Shown: positions 43,996-55,794 of the stretch, one piece after another
Position numbering within the stretch: position 1 is the first letter of the stretch
Layout of the letters: each line of letters begins with the position of its first letter
Assembly (NCBI RefSeq): GCF_021869535.1
Contig: NW_026262648.1
Coordinates: 1,798,001 to 1,862,000, forward strand
Direction of reading: 5' to 3'
Length of the DNA: 64,000 bases
Source: Mytilus californianus
Lineage: Eukaryota > Mollusca > Bivalvia > Mytilida > Mytilidae
The notes under the pieces: generated by a model
What the model saw: the letters and a program-made list of their open reading frames with translations, nothing else
What the model was told of the DNA's origin: nothing
Databases searched by the model: none
Position numbers and translations under genes: made by a program

Positions 43996-44855
43996 AAAAA
44001 GTTAAAAAATAAAGTACGAAGTAAAAGAGCATTGAAGACCTAAAGTTCCGAACGGTTTTGCCAAATGCAGCTAAGGTAATCTTTTCCTGGGGAAGAACAT
44101 TCTTAGTATTTCGAAAAATTCAAGTTTTTTGTAAATAGTTGATTTATAAGAATGACCATATCAATGATAATTCACACCAACACAGAAGTGCTGACTTCTA
44201 GGCAAATTTTACCGTAATAAATAATGCTCGCAGTTACTGAAAGCAAGCTCAAATTTGAAATAAAATCCCTCCTGTCTGATAAAGCTCTTCTATTCTAAAT
44301 ATGAATTGTAAAGGTTAAACTCTTAAATAACAAAGCTCTAACTATTCAAAATATAACGTTTAAGGCCAGATCTACACGAAACAAAATTTAAGTTCACTCT
44401 ACTGTTTGGTCAATATTATAGAATTACGGACATAATCACCAGTTTCGGAGGGAATATAATTACAAGCACATTCATATTACATGTATCAACGTTTCCTAAA
44501 TACGACATTGAAAGTAATTTGGCGTTAGGATTGAATCATTGTTTTGGCGTAAAATGTCACATAATTAATTGTGAAGTTACGAAGTCGCTCTTTTTCCTTG
44601 AATTTTTCGGTGTTTCAGATATGATTCCTGTGTTTTATTGTGTATAATCCATTTTTTCCTCAGAAACGAACTTAATGACAGAAATTAAAATGTTAAACTT
44701 TTTTAATTTCTTGTTATCGCTGCACGAAATATAAAATTTCGTAAAAATCGGGAATGCACGAAGTTATTCGATTTTCGAAATATGTGCTCAAGTCACTTAA
44801 CATCAGAATTTAACTTTAATACAAGCCATTATCATATATGTTTGGCTATTTTGTG
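43996..44855. other. No gene seen
   Basis: A/T-rich DNA without recognised features. Confidence 0.4.
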
Positions 44856-44859
44856 GCGG

Positions 44860-45058
44860 ACTGTTTTTATTGGTGGTGGAAGCCGGAGTGCCTGGAGAGA
44901 ACTACCAACCTTCGGCAGGAAAACTGGCGATCCTAGTCAATTAAGATTGGAGTCGAACGCACCTGCCACGTGCGAGATTCGAACTCACAACCTCAGTGTT
45001 GACAGGCTATGGATACAGTGTTGAACTATTTGACCACTCGACACAGAGGCCCCTCATT
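44860..45058 (-). repeat. tRNA-derived SINE
   Basis: On the minus strand: GGGGCCTCTGTGTCGAGTGG (box A region), TGAGGTTGTGAGTTCGAATC (box B), then GGTGCGTTCGACTCCAATCT and a body with GCCGAAGGTTGGTAGTTCTC and CCAGGCACTCCGGCTT. GC content is far above the neighbours and the edges are sharp, with an A/T tail of T-rich plus strand at 45058-45080. Such tRNA-headed SINEs with a conserved central body are common in molluscs. Confidence 0.8.
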
Positions 45059-45059
45059 C

Positions 45060-45525
45060 TTTTTTAATTTTTATTTTTTAAGTCTAGAGAGCAACACACT
45101 GTCTTCAACGATAAACAGGTCTGGTCAATGTGTCTATCTATCATTCGTCTAAAGTGTATAAATTCAAGGCTGTAGTATTATATCGATTTTAAGATCTCAC
45201 ATACCATTAAGAAGATACAAAATAAAGTAAAAAGCAGAAACTGAAGGAACCGCACGAATCCTCAAAAGATTGTGGTGAATATGTTAAATGAAACAACAAG
45301 AGATCATCTGCCGTCAACAACAAATTCTCAATAAAACTGAAAAAAAAACATTACGGACGACATGACATAAAAATTAAATATCAAGAATAATTTTATTAAT
45401 ATAAAATCCAATATATATGCAATTCACAACAATACAAAACGGTACAAAACATTGACATAAGAGAATAAGACATATCTTGATATACAAATCTAAATTGAAA
45501 ACAACCTTCAAACCTATGATTGCGT
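45060..45525. other. No gene seen
   Basis: A/T-rich DNA following the SINE. Confidence 0.4.
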
Positions 45526-45529
45526 TGGA

Positions 45530-46130
45530 TAAAAACCGCAATTTTTATACGTGTGCATGTAAAACAAATTTCTTGGTAGAGGGGTCTAAATACAGCACAA
45601 ACAACATTTTCCAAAAGACCAAAAAAGTGAAAAAGTATATTTTAACAAAACGCATTTGACTAGCAGGTCGAACAATGGATGTTCTTAAACCCTGCTGACT
45701 GCCATGGCGATTGCCAAATAAACAGATCACCAGATGTAAAAATGGATCTTAATTTATTAATAGTAAACCAAACAGAAAACAATAAACTTGCGGAAAAGAT
45801 GGTATACCGCAAACATAAGGTGCAAAAATTTGTACACCATATCCGGATTTCGACAATAAATGTCTCTTCAGTGATGTTAGGAATCGAAACGGTATTTGGA
45901 AGGCCATATAATTTACCTCAATTTGGGATTGACTCTTGAATTTTGAAGAGTCAAAATAGGATGAACGGATCATATAAACCCGAAGGCAAATATAATACAA
46001 GCCCAAACAAAAAAATATAAACAAGTCTAAATATATATAGAACTCTATAAAAAGGACCAACCAGCAAATTTACTATGTACCGGATCGTCTAGAATAGACG
46101 ATACTGTGCAGATAAGGAAAAAAAATATAT
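45530..46130 (-). repeat. Probable dispersed retroelement tail
   Basis: Non-coding, moderately GC-richer than its flanks, with phrases GACTGCCATGGCGATTGCCA and TTTGAAGAGTCAAAATAGGA. It ends in a small hairpin (GATCGTCTAGAATAGACGAT, 46084-46103). It lies downstream, in element sense, of the minus-strand PLE endonuclease region, so it may be 3' sequence of that element. This is inference. Confidence 0.35.
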
Positions 46131-46139
46131 AAGTCTAGA

Positions 46140-46713
46140 GATTTGCGCAACGATACTAATATAAGATGGTATTATACGAAGATGTTGTTAATAAATCGTG
46201 TTGACAAATATTTCGGCTTAACAAATAGCCTTCTTCAGTGTCAATTATTGTAACAATACTGATTATATGTATAAAAATAGCTCAATAATACAGGTAAGTT
46301 TTGGTCTATTGATTTAATCCAAAATCCTGAACATCATAATATAAAACAAAACTAAATACTCAAATATACGTGACTGTGTATATTTACATCCCAAAATGAG
46401 TGAAAAATAAAACTTAGTATTTTTTATTGATGCCGTTTGGATGATGAACATTTAGTTCCTTTATCCAAAAGCTTTCCCGAACCTGTCGCTGGGCATCACT
46501 CCAGTGAATGTTCTGTTCAATCACTAGGATCTTCATGCGGTTAAAGTCATCAAGTGTGTGACCAGACTGTCTGAAATGCTGAGAAACTGGGAGAAGTGGC
46601 TTCTTAGAGATATCACTCCTATGGCCATTGAGGCGTTTGTGGAAAGGCCACCGTTCGGTTTGTGGCCTCCAGTATGTTGGTGAGTCAAAGCAGCCTTTCC
46701 GCAAACGCCTCAA
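46140..46713 (-). pseudogene. Penelope-like element 3' end with GIY-YIG-type endonuclease C-terminus
   Basis: A 99-codon minus frame (46713-46414) reads KRLNGHRSDISKKPLLPVSQ, HFRQSGHTLDDFNRMKILV and ESFWIKELNVHHPNGINKKY with a stop. These are the R...H...H.F...GH and WI..L phrases of PLE GIY-YIG endonucleases, but the GIY and YIG residues are missing upstream. The 3' UTR follows to about 46194, with AAATATTTCGGCTTAACAAA at the end. The domain's N-terminal part is replaced by an inverted copy. Confidence 0.8.
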
Positions 46714-46995
46714 TGGCCATAGGAGTGATATCTCTAAGAAGCCAATATCGATATATCGTCTTTATCGACCAAAACTTACCTGTATTATTACTGATCTATG
46801 TTTACACCTTATACATTATATATCAGTATTGTTAAAACTTTTAACACTGAGGAAGGCCATTTGTTGAGCCGAAATATTTGCAGTTATTGTATAATTTATA
46901 TCATCTGTTCAGTTTTTCCATCTTTGTGCGATGATATTCAACACTTTTTAGTGTTTTGTTTTCCATCTATTTATCGGTATTGTTACACAATCTTT
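46650..46995 (+). pseudogene. Inverted partner PLE 3' end
   Basis: The plus strand reads CGLQYVGESKQPFRKRLNGH and RSDISKKP, including the YVGES catalytic-side residues, then jumps straight to PLE 3' UTR (ACCAAAACTTACCTGTATTA; GAGCCGAAATATTTGCAG). It is head to head with the minus copy: about 50 bases at 46605-46650 and 46694-46742 are inverse repeats, as are the UTRs (46194-46320 against 46760-46885). Confidence 0.8.
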
Positions 46996-47061
46996 TAGAC
47001 TCATATATATATATATATATATAAGAAGAGTAATTCTTAAACTTCAAAGTTGTAAACTTAT

Positions 47062-49362
47062 TTAAGCTATGCAAAATTGTGTAATCATATTGATTAATGA
47101 ACAAGTATCTTTAATCTGGAAACCTTCGTACAAAATGATCTTTTGTGATGTCACTATTTCGTCACAAACATGTTGAAATTTACCTTTTTTTTGTTGTTGC
47201 ATAAAACGGTCATTTGACGCTTAGTTTTTGGTCAGATACATATGAGCCACGGCTCTACCTAAATTGATTCGAGAGTCTGGCGTTTAAAAATTATAAGCCT
47301 GGTTTATTTGGTGAGTTTTTTTAAAACCACTGGTCGATGTTACTGCTGTTGGAGCTATGCAAAATTGTGTAATTATATTGATTAATGAACAAGTATCTTT
47401 AATCTGGAAACCTTCGTACAAAATGATCTTTTGTGATGTCACTATTTCGTCACAAACATGTTGAAATTTACCTTTTTTTTGTTGTTGCATAAAACGGTCA
47501 TTTGACGCTTAGTTTTTGGTCAAATACATATGAGCCACGGCTCTACCTAAATTTATTCGAGAGTCTGGCGTTTAAAACTTATAAGCCTGGTATATTTGGC
47601 GAGTTTTTTAAAACCACTGGTCGATATTACTGCTGTTGGAGCTATGCAAAATTGTGTAATTCTATTGATTAATGAACAAGTATCTTTAATCTGGAAACCT
47701 TCGTACAAAATGATCTTTTGTGAAGTCACTATTTCGTCACAAACATGTTGAAATTTATCTGTTTTTGTTGTTGCATAAAACGGTCATTTCACGCTTAGTT
47801 TTTGGTCAAATACATATGAGCCACGGCTCTACCTAAATTGATTCTAGAGTCTGGCGTTTAAAAATCATAAGCCTGGTATATTTGGTGAGTTTTTTGTAAA
47901 ACCACTGGTCGATATTACTGCTGTTGGAGCTATGCAAAATTGTCTAATTCTATTGATTAATGAACAAGTATCTTTAATCTGGAAACCTTCGTACAAAATG
48001 ATCTTCTGTGATGTCACTATTTCGTCACAAACATGTTGAAATTTACCTTTTTTTGTTGTTGCATAAAACGGTCATTTGACGCTTAGTTTTTGGTCAAATA
48101 CATATAAGCAACGGCTCTACCTAAATTGATTCGAGAGTCTGGCGTTTAAAAATTATAAGCCTGGTATATTTGGTGAGTTTTTTTAAAACCACTGGTCGAT
48201 GTTACTGCTGTTGGAGCAATGCAAAATTGTCTAATTCTATTGATTAATGAACAAGTATCTTTAATCTGGAAACCTTCGTACAAAATGATCTTCTGTGATG
48301 TCACTATTTCGTCACAAACATGTTGAAATTAACCTTGTTTTGTTGTTGCATTAAACGGTCATTTCACGCTTAGTTTTTGGTCAAATACATATGAGCCACG
48401 GCTCTACTTAAATTGATTCGAGAGTCTGGCGTTTAAAAATTATAAGCCTGGTATATTTGGTGAGTTTTTTTAAAACCACTGGTCGATGTTACTGCTGTTG
48501 GAGCTATGCAAAATTGTGTAATTCTATTGATTAATGAACAAGTATCTTTAATCTGGAAACCTTCGTACAAAATGATCTTCTGTGATGTCACTATTTCGTC
48601 ACAAACATGTTGAAATTTACCTTTTTTTGTTGTTGCATAAAACGGTCATTTGACGCTTAGTTTTTGGTCAAATACATATAAGCAACGGCTCTACCTAAAT
48701 AATTCGAGAGTCTGGCGTTTAAAAATTATAAGCCTGGTATATTTGGTGAGTTTTTTTAAAACCACTGGTCGATGTTACTGCTGTTGGAGCAATGCAAAAT
48801 TGTCTAATTCTATTGATTAATGAACAAGTATCTTTAATCTGGAAACCTTCGTACAAAATGATCTTCTGTGATGTCACTATTTCGTCACAAACATGTTGAA
48901 ATTAACCTTGTTTTGTTGTTGTATTAAACGGTCATTTCACGCTTAGTTTTTGGTCAAATACATATGAGCCACGGCTCTACTTAAATTGATTCGAGAGTCT
49001 GGCGTTTAAAAATTATAAGCCTGGTATATTTGGCGAGTTTTTTCAAAACCACTGGTCGATGTTACTGCTGTTGGAGCTATGCAAAATTGTGTAATTCTAT
49101 TGATTATTGAACAAGTATCTTTAATCTGGAAACCTTCGTACGAAATGATCTTTTGTGATGTCACTATTTCGTCACAAACATGTTGAAATTTACCTTTTTT
49201 TGTTGTTGCATAAAACGGTCATTTCACGCTTAGTTTTTGGTCAAATACATATGAGCCACGGCTCTACCTAAATTGATTCGAGAGTCTGGCGTTTAAAAAT
49301 TATAAGCCTGGTATATTTGGTGAGTTTTTTTTAAAACCACTGGTCGATGTTACTGCTGTTGA
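47062..49362. repeat. 287-bp satellite, 8 units, with a two-unit higher-order pattern
   Basis: The marker GCAAAATTGT lies at 47071, 47359, 47646, 47934, 48221, 48508, 48794 and 49081 (spacing 286-288). Units contain GATCTTTTGTGATGTCACTA, TGTTGTTGCATAAAACGGTC and GAGAGTCTGGCGTTTAAAA. The pair 47934-48507 is repeated at 48508-49080: units at 48221 and 48794 share AATGCAAAATTGTCTAATTC, TTGCATTAAACGG-like and CTACTTAAATTG variants. A 69-aa frame inside is incidental. Confidence 0.95.
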
Positions 49363-49600
49363 AGGTTTTCTCACCGAGGGTATCACCATCCCTGAAGTCA
49401 GCACTTCGGGGTAGACATATTTTAACTTTTTTGATTCGATCGTCACTGAAGAGTTTTTAGTAGACGAAACGCGCGTCTGGCATAAAAATTACAAGCCTGG
49501 TATCTTTGATGATTTTATTTACAACAACTGGATCAGTGCCACTGCTGGTGGAGGTTTCCTTCCTGAGGGTATCACTAGCCCAGTAGCCAGCAAAGGGACA
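49363..49600. repeat. Two dispersed-repeat copies that seeded the satellite
   Basis: Two diverged stretches share GGTATCACCATCCCTGAAGT/GGTATCACTAGCCCAGTAGC, GTCTGGCATAAAAATTACAA and GCCTGGTATCTTTGATGA. The satellite unit carries the same words (GTCTGGCGTTTAAAAATTAT; AAGCCTGGTATATTTGGTGA; ACCACTGGTCGATGTTACTG). The satellite therefore looks derived from this dispersed repeat plus flanking DNA. Confidence 0.75.
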
Positions 49601-50178
49601 GTCAAATGCATTAATCAACGAAAGCCATTGCAATAAAAAAACGAAAAAAGACGAAAATACAAACAACGGTCGTCAAAAGACTACATATAAAGCTAAAAAC
49701 TGAGCAACATGTACCCCACAAAAAACCCTGAATGTTATCAGGAGTTTGAGTTAACAAATATACTGTTCTTAGAATCGATTTTAATTTATAAATACAATAC
49801 TAAACAATATACTGAAAATTCATAAAATGGCAATTTACTATATGAGTTTGTAAATTACTAATTTTCGAAGATAGTGTTGCAACATTTCATAATTATATTT
49901 AAAGTATATTCCTTAATTTATTATGGTTCTGCTGTAACACCATCTCTCCGCGTACTCTCTTTTACTTTGATATAAAGATGGCAGTAGTTGTCTGGTTTTT
50001 TTTTGTGTAACTTTTCTTTTTAAATTTGTTATCTTCTCCATTACAGTATACTTACATGTAGCTGATATTTATTTCACGTCTCTCATGTATAATTAAAAAC
50101 AAATAATTGTTATATTCATTCCACTTAATAGGCAAAACACTAGATTGTGTTTTAATAGCACTATTTGTGACGCTGCTG
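49601..50178. other. Retroelement-tail remnant and spacer, no gene seen
   Basis: AAGGGACAGTCAAATGCATT and AAACTGAGCAACATGTACCC (to 49720) echo the PLE tail phrase at 14890-15040. After that A/T-rich DNA. Confidence 0.4.
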
Positions 50179-50521
50179 AATAGACTATTTTCATATTACC
50201 GACTTTTGACTCCGGATTATATAATTTGTCGACTGGTTACCTTGGACATCATGGTACCAAGTCAGGTAAGAGCTAGCTAAAGAAGTAAAACCAAGCTTTC
50301 AATCGGTACAATTTTTGGGGGAAATTACCTGGTTAATATTTTTTTTTCACTACAAAATCATCGGAAAACAATAAACTTTCACCTCAAATTACACCGATTA
50401 TATGTTTGATTTTACTTATTTTGGTTGCTCTTACTTGACCAAGTACCATGATGTCCAAGGTAACCAGTCGACAAATTATCTAATCCGGAGTCAAAAGTCG
50501 GTACAATGAAGATAGTCTATT
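50179..50521. mobile_element. 343-bp MITE with ~85-bp terminal inverted repeats
   Basis: Left AATAGACTATTTTCATATTA then CCGACTTTTGACTCCGGATT and TCGACTGGTTACCTTGGACA. The right end is the inverse with few mismatches, ending GATAGTCTATT. The inner parts GGTACCAAGTCAGGTAAGAG and CTCTTACTTGACCAAGTACC also pair. No coding region. Confidence 0.85.
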
Positions 50522-50935
50522 AAAATTTTGAAATCTGATCTGTCCAGATCTTCTCTTACGGAACAAGCAACATTTCATAATCAAGGCATACAGTTCATTC
50601 CTTCCGTTTCAAGAAAGTATAAACATAAGGAATTGTATAAAATTGAAATGATAAAAGTGAGTTTTCGTCATCTCGTCCAGGGGTGTCGAATTTCTTTTCA
50701 CTTATTTAATTTTATTTCGTTCAGTTGGTTTTGTTTTTGCGTTTCATATTGATATACATCTTTTATTCTTTTAGTTGCTTTTAAATTTTATTTTATTTTC
50801 TGTTTGTATTTATTTTGTATTTATCTATTATTTTATAACTGTTATTGATATGATGAAATAGTAGCGGACTTTCTCTGCTATTGTCAACTATGAAAAGGGG
50901 TTTTCTTTTTTAGAAAGATTGTTTTAAAGAAGAAC
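50522..50935. other. No gene seen
   Basis: A/T-rich DNA; frames here have no recognisable features. Confidence 0.4.
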
Positions 50936-51014
50936 GTTAAAGGTATGTAGATATTTGCAGGAAATTACTATATAAGCAACAAAAATAGGATAGTAATAGA
51001 TAAAAATTGCCTAC

Positions 51015-51146
51015 CTTAAATTTAATACGCATCGACCAAGCACTGCCAGTGTTTGGGTTTTGATTGTAATTTTGTATTTTGATATCAAATATCGGAATCC
51101 ACTGAGCAACATGATTGGTATGTTTTGTTCGTGTAGGCGAGGACAA
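51015..51146 (-). CDS. Possible orphan coding exon
   Basis: Minus-strand open stretch ending at a donor-like AAG then GTAGGC at 51015. It reads TRTKHTNHVAQWIPIFDIK then IQNYNQNPNTGSAWSMRIKF. The composition is protein-like rather than AT-driven, but the upstream edge has no convincing acceptor and no partner exon was found. Family unknown; it may be a relic. Confidence 0.22.
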
Positions 51147-51149
51147 ATG

Positions 51150-53105
51150 ACTTTTTATTATACATTGTAGAACCCATCATATGTCTTGTAAAAATTAGTA
51201 TTAGAATCTGTCAAAATAGAATTTGAGACATTCATATTTATGAATATATCTGAAAAATGAACTTCTAAACATTCACCCTGATAAATAAATGAATTGTACT
51301 GTGATCTATTACAAAAAATGAGATCAAACACACCACAAGTTGATTAAGAAAAAATCAACCGGTCAGGAAAAAGATAATTAGGAATTAGTTGATTTGTTTG
51401 ATTCAACACAAAACGGTGTTTTAAAACTATGCAACAAATTAAAGATACTTATTTAATCTATGCCCATAAACAAAATACAGGACGTTGGGTTTTTGTTAAC
51501 AATTAACACTTGATTATTGGTAAAAGAATATAGAATCACTTCTCCGCAATTGAAAAAAAAATGTAATAGAGCAAATTAAGAATTACATAATAACATTTAA
51601 AAACGTTTCTTAGTATTCATGCCACAGTTATGCCAATATTTATAAAAAAATATGCTTGATTGTTTCAAGTATAAAAGTATCGTTCCAGCATCTGGTAATT
51701 GTGTCCTGGAATTATTAAACAAAAAGCGTTGACATTCAGAACGCATAAGTCGGAGGGAAACTGACAACGACCTTTTAAATATGAAAGACGTCGAAAAAAC
51801 AAACAAGTCCACAAAACATCATATAGAAACTAAAGACTAAACAACACAAATAAAGGGAAAATACACTGATATTTAGGAAATAAATACAAATATATATATA
51901 GTTGTTAGGGGGTTTCGTTGTACCTGAAGAATCCTCATTAAAACGGGGTATCGCATCCTTATTTTTACAGTTGATTCGAATTAGATTCGTATACACTTAT
52001 TAATCTTTTGAATAAACTTATCCGGGAAGGTTATTTTTATAACACGTAGTTAGACATGTGAACATTGTCTTTTTTTTTTTGGTACTAATATTAGAATTGT
52101 TTGTTAAAACATAACTAAATAGGTATTGCTTTACCGTTGTTTTAAATACTTATGACCCTACATTCTGTCGATACTTATATTTAGGCATTGTACAATGTCT
52201 TGCTTTTTATGATGTCTTTACATTAAATCCATTGGATGTTTATTGCGCGATATTTTAGTCTTGGAAAATGTGGTGTATTTATTAGGTTAAAATGATTTTT
52301 TTAAAGTTTGTTTTAAGTGCTTCGTACCTATCTGATGAGTTAAGCCCTCTCAGACTGATTTCTACAATTTTAAGATTTCACTTAATTGCCTCCTCATTTT
52401 TCTCTTTTAAGTTCTTACACTTAATTACATACATGTTTTATAAACCGTCTACGATATACTGTTTGACGGTACTCTAGCTCTCACGTCAGGAAACAGGATT
52501 GTTAAACTTGCCATTTTGTGCTTGTCTAAGATGCAGTGTCGTTATGGTTACCCCGTGTTGTTTAAGTATCAGATTCAAATTCCCTGTAATATTTTCGCAG
52601 AAAACCTTCCTTCTAAGGTTACAATATTTGTTCAATATTTGGCTCTCTTCACAAAGGTACCTGTAGCCTGACCAATATTTACATCCAAAGTACACTTAAC
52701 CCCAGGCAATGTGCGATTGTTCTTACTTGCTTTATACTGTACAATTCCATAGATTATGAGTGGCCAAAGGATGTTTGTAAAAAAAATTATGATAGATATT
52801 CCGAATTTCCAAGGTACCTTCTTGTTAAAATTGAAATAACTGAATGGCGATAGCTTTACGGCTGTGTAATATATAGTTGAACTTTAATATGAATTCGTTA
52901 TATATTGTATAAAAACTATCGATCAATGTTGAATAAAAATTTATAATTTCAGTTTTAAAATACATTATTAATCTTATGGAGGAACAGATCTTGTGCCAGA
53001 TCAATACCGTTATGTTATCGATAGGGAGATTTGGTTTCATGGTTTCTGTATTTTGGTTAAGTTTGTATAAGATTGAAGCCGGAGTTCCTTTGAAATCTTT
53101 GTTGA
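51150..53105. other. No supported gene
   Basis: Mostly A/T-rich. A worn PLE-tail phrase lies near 51760-51860 (AAACTGACAACGACC; AACTAAAGACTAAACAACAC). At 52486-52695 (minus) a GC-richer open stretch (FGCKYWSGYRYLCEESQIL) might be a retroelement scrap; no family could be assigned. Confidence 0.4.
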
Positions 53106-53109
53106 TAGA

Positions 53110-53480
53110 TATAGGAAGATGTGGTATGAGTGCCAATGAGACAACTCTCCATCCAAGTTACAATTTATAAAAGTAAACCATTATAGGTCAAGGTACGGCC
53201 TTCAACACGGAGCAGCAAGCTATAAAAGGCCCCAAAAAATTACTAGTGTAAAACCATTCAAACGGAAAAACCAACGGTCTAATCTATATAAAAACGAGAA
53301 ACGAGAAACACGTATGAACTGCATAAACAGACGACAACTAATGTAATCAGATTCCTGACTTAGGACAGGTGCAAAAATTTGCAGCGGGATTAAACGTTTT
53401 AATGGTACCAAACCTTCTCCCTTTTCTGAAACAATAGTATAACATCACAACATAGTAAAACACACTTTAAAATATCAATT
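53110..53480 (-). repeat. Family D copy
   Basis: GAAGATGTGGTATGAGTGCC, AATGAGACAACTCTCCATCC, ACTAGTGTAAAACCATTCAA, TGACTTAGGACAGGTGC, to AAAATATCAATTGGAAGGC. Near full length. Confidence 0.85.
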
Positions 53481-54340
53481 GGAAGGCTTAACTCAATCAA
53501 AAAATGTAAATTTAAACATAATGAACGAATAAATTTCACCTGTGACACCTGAATGCAAATACACAGTTAATAAAAAATTACAAGGGATAAATAATTAAAG
53601 TCAAAAGTAAATAAACAGGTTTAAACAAAGTTAAAGTATGATATCAATGATGTGAAATTTCAAACAATTTATAGAAAATCATCACTTTTGAAGAAACCTG
53701 CGTCATATTATACACAGGTAAATGAAAATAATTTTGTTGTTAAGTATACTTCTTCTTCTGTGTGTATAAAATCTTCCGTTTAGGAATACCAAGAAATTTC
53801 TTTAATATCAATAAAACTAATCTAACACTTGGTACATATGGGGTGAATATCAACAATAAAAATATGCAATTAGTGCTAGATAAAACTTCCTGTACAGGTC
53901 CAAGAACAGCATTTAAGGAAAACTTAAATAATTTTGATGTTCATAGTACGAAGAAGTGAAAATTTGTAGTAATTAAATACCAAATAATCAAAGCTGGTAT
54001 ATAGACAAGATCCATGTTAACATTAAATAACAAAAAGGCATTACCTACAGTATCAACAGGTCAAATTAAAAAGAAAGTACGATTTGAGAGTATTCGCAAT
54101 AACTGACAGCTAGTTAAAAGCCAAAACAATTAATAATAAAAAATCATGCATCAGAGACTAAAATCAACTAAAATACATCCCAGGGATTTAGTATTTTAAC
54201 GTCATGAACAGTCAAAGAAGACATGACTTGTGCAATGCCAAAAATAAACGATCGACAGGTAGTAGGATAGTTAGGAGTGACTTCTTTATAGATAAAAATG
54301 AACGTGTGTGTGTCTCTTTACATCCCGTTTGAAAAAAAAT
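53481..54340 (-). repeat. Probable 3' flank of the PLE at 54.3-55.5 kb
   Basis: Non-coding. AAGTACGATTTGAGAGTATT near 54078 recurs at 56631, and related phrases on AATTTTGTTGTTA recur at 53730 and 56413. So the DNA on the two sides of the PLE fragment is related and in the same orientation. Confidence 0.5.
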
Positions 54341-55490
54341 ACAAATTTAGTTTTGTTTTAATTTGCTAATGACAAAATCGATATTAGTGCCAATGTAAAC
54401 TATATTCAGAGATCTAATTACAACATTGGTAAGATAACCCTTACTAATAAGTTTGTTTAAAGGTTCGATGAGTTTACACGGATCACATAATGATTTCCGC
54501 GCTTTAAGTACAATATTACCATAAAATTTAGGATGTGAAATACCATTTTTAATAAGTTTTCTACAGGTACAGCCAAATTTACTAATTAAATCTTTGTATC
54601 TATGAAAGAATTTAGTAAAAGTTTTAAGTAATTTATGGTAACGAAATCCCTGACTTAATAATTTACCAGTGATGCATTGATTACGTTCGTTAAAATCTAT
54701 GACATCACTAAACACACGGGCATACCGAACGAGTTGGAATATATAAACACCGTATGATGGAGCCAAAGGCACATCGCCGTCTAAAAAAGGAAAATTAACA
54801 ATAGGGAATGAAAAATCGTCTCTTTTGTGGAAATTTTAGTATGGAGTTTCCCTTTAGAAATTGAAATGTCTAAATCTAGAAAAGGACAACTGCTGCTGTT
54901 TATGTTAGATTTAGTTAAAGTAAGTTCTTTTGGGTAAATTTCGGTAGTATATTTAGAGAACTCTGGATTATTTAACGAAAAAATATCATCCAGATAACGG
55001 TAAATGTAACAATGATGTGTCTCTACTGAGTTTGGTCATAAACTGAGATTCATAGCAATACAGGAATAAATCTGCTATTAAAGGGGCGCTGTTAGTGCCC
55101 ATAGGAATACCTACTACCTGACGATACACTTTATCGCCGAAACGTACATATATGTTATCTAGGAGAAATTTTAAATTTAAAGCTTCAATCATATCCTCAC
55201 ATTTCCAGTAAGTGTATCTAGCATACTTTCCTTTTTCTTCACAGAAAAAGGCTTTAAACGAGTTACAGCAAACATCGATTCAATGATTGAAACTGCCTCG
55301 TTAAAGATCAGCGTGTGTTTTTGATTTTTTGCCTTATTGCAAATGGAAAATTATCAAGTGAATCCGTATGGAGAGAGGTCATTATCGTACTTGATATTAG
55401 TGACTGACTTGTTTCCAAATTTGGTTATATCCCTTAAACAGAACTTATTTTTGACAATGTCTAATTCTTTTGCTCTTCAGAATTTAACAT
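54341..55490 (-). pseudogene. Penelope-like reverse transcriptase (third family), long fragment
   Basis: Read from the high-coordinate end: FKAFFCEEKGKYARYTYWKC, ALNLKFLLDNIYVRFGDKV, YRQVVGIPMGTNSAPLIADL (GIPMGTN motif), FLYCYESQFM, then a frameshifted stretch where the YLDD-type site falls near 55000. A 141-codon open piece (54772-54347) follows with PLAPSYGVYIFQLVRYARV, KLLSQGFRYHKLLKTFTKFF and NIVLKARKSLCDPCKLIEPL. Asn-Ser replaces the usual Asn-Cys after GIPMGT. Two or more frameshifts inactivate it. It differs in sequence from the other two PLE families. Confidence 0.85.
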
Positions 55491-55790
55491 TTGTGTTCAT
55501 TTGTTAAGACTTAAGTTGATTTAGACCTTGCACTTTAGCGTTGAAAATGGTATGGTGACGGACGTATTCATGAATGTCTTTTATGTTATAAATATCTGCG
55601 CAAGAACTTCTGTATATCATACATGTCATGATGACAAATTATATTTCTTTCTCGGTACAGAGAAATAATAATCATTCCAGTCTGGTTCTAGTCTAAAACC
55701 GCAACCAACTTGGTACCAGTAACAACGTCATTTATCGAGTAAATATGCTTAACTTGAGTCCATTTTGACTGCCAAGTGAACTTATATACA
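55491..55790. other. No gene seen
   Basis: Continues with non-coding DNA 5' of the PLE fragment. Confidence 0.4.
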
Positions 55791-55794
55791 TGTA

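Noticed and set aside
45679-46060. Overlapping 86- and 103-aa frames
   Set aside because: They lie in what looks like a non-coding dispersed retroelement tail and show no family features.
47284-47490. 69-aa open frame in the satellite
   Set aside because: It is not conserved as a frame in the other 287-bp units and has no protein-like features.
52825-53136. 103-aa minus frame
   Set aside because: Its start overlaps a family D copy and the rest is AT-rich with no recognisable motif.
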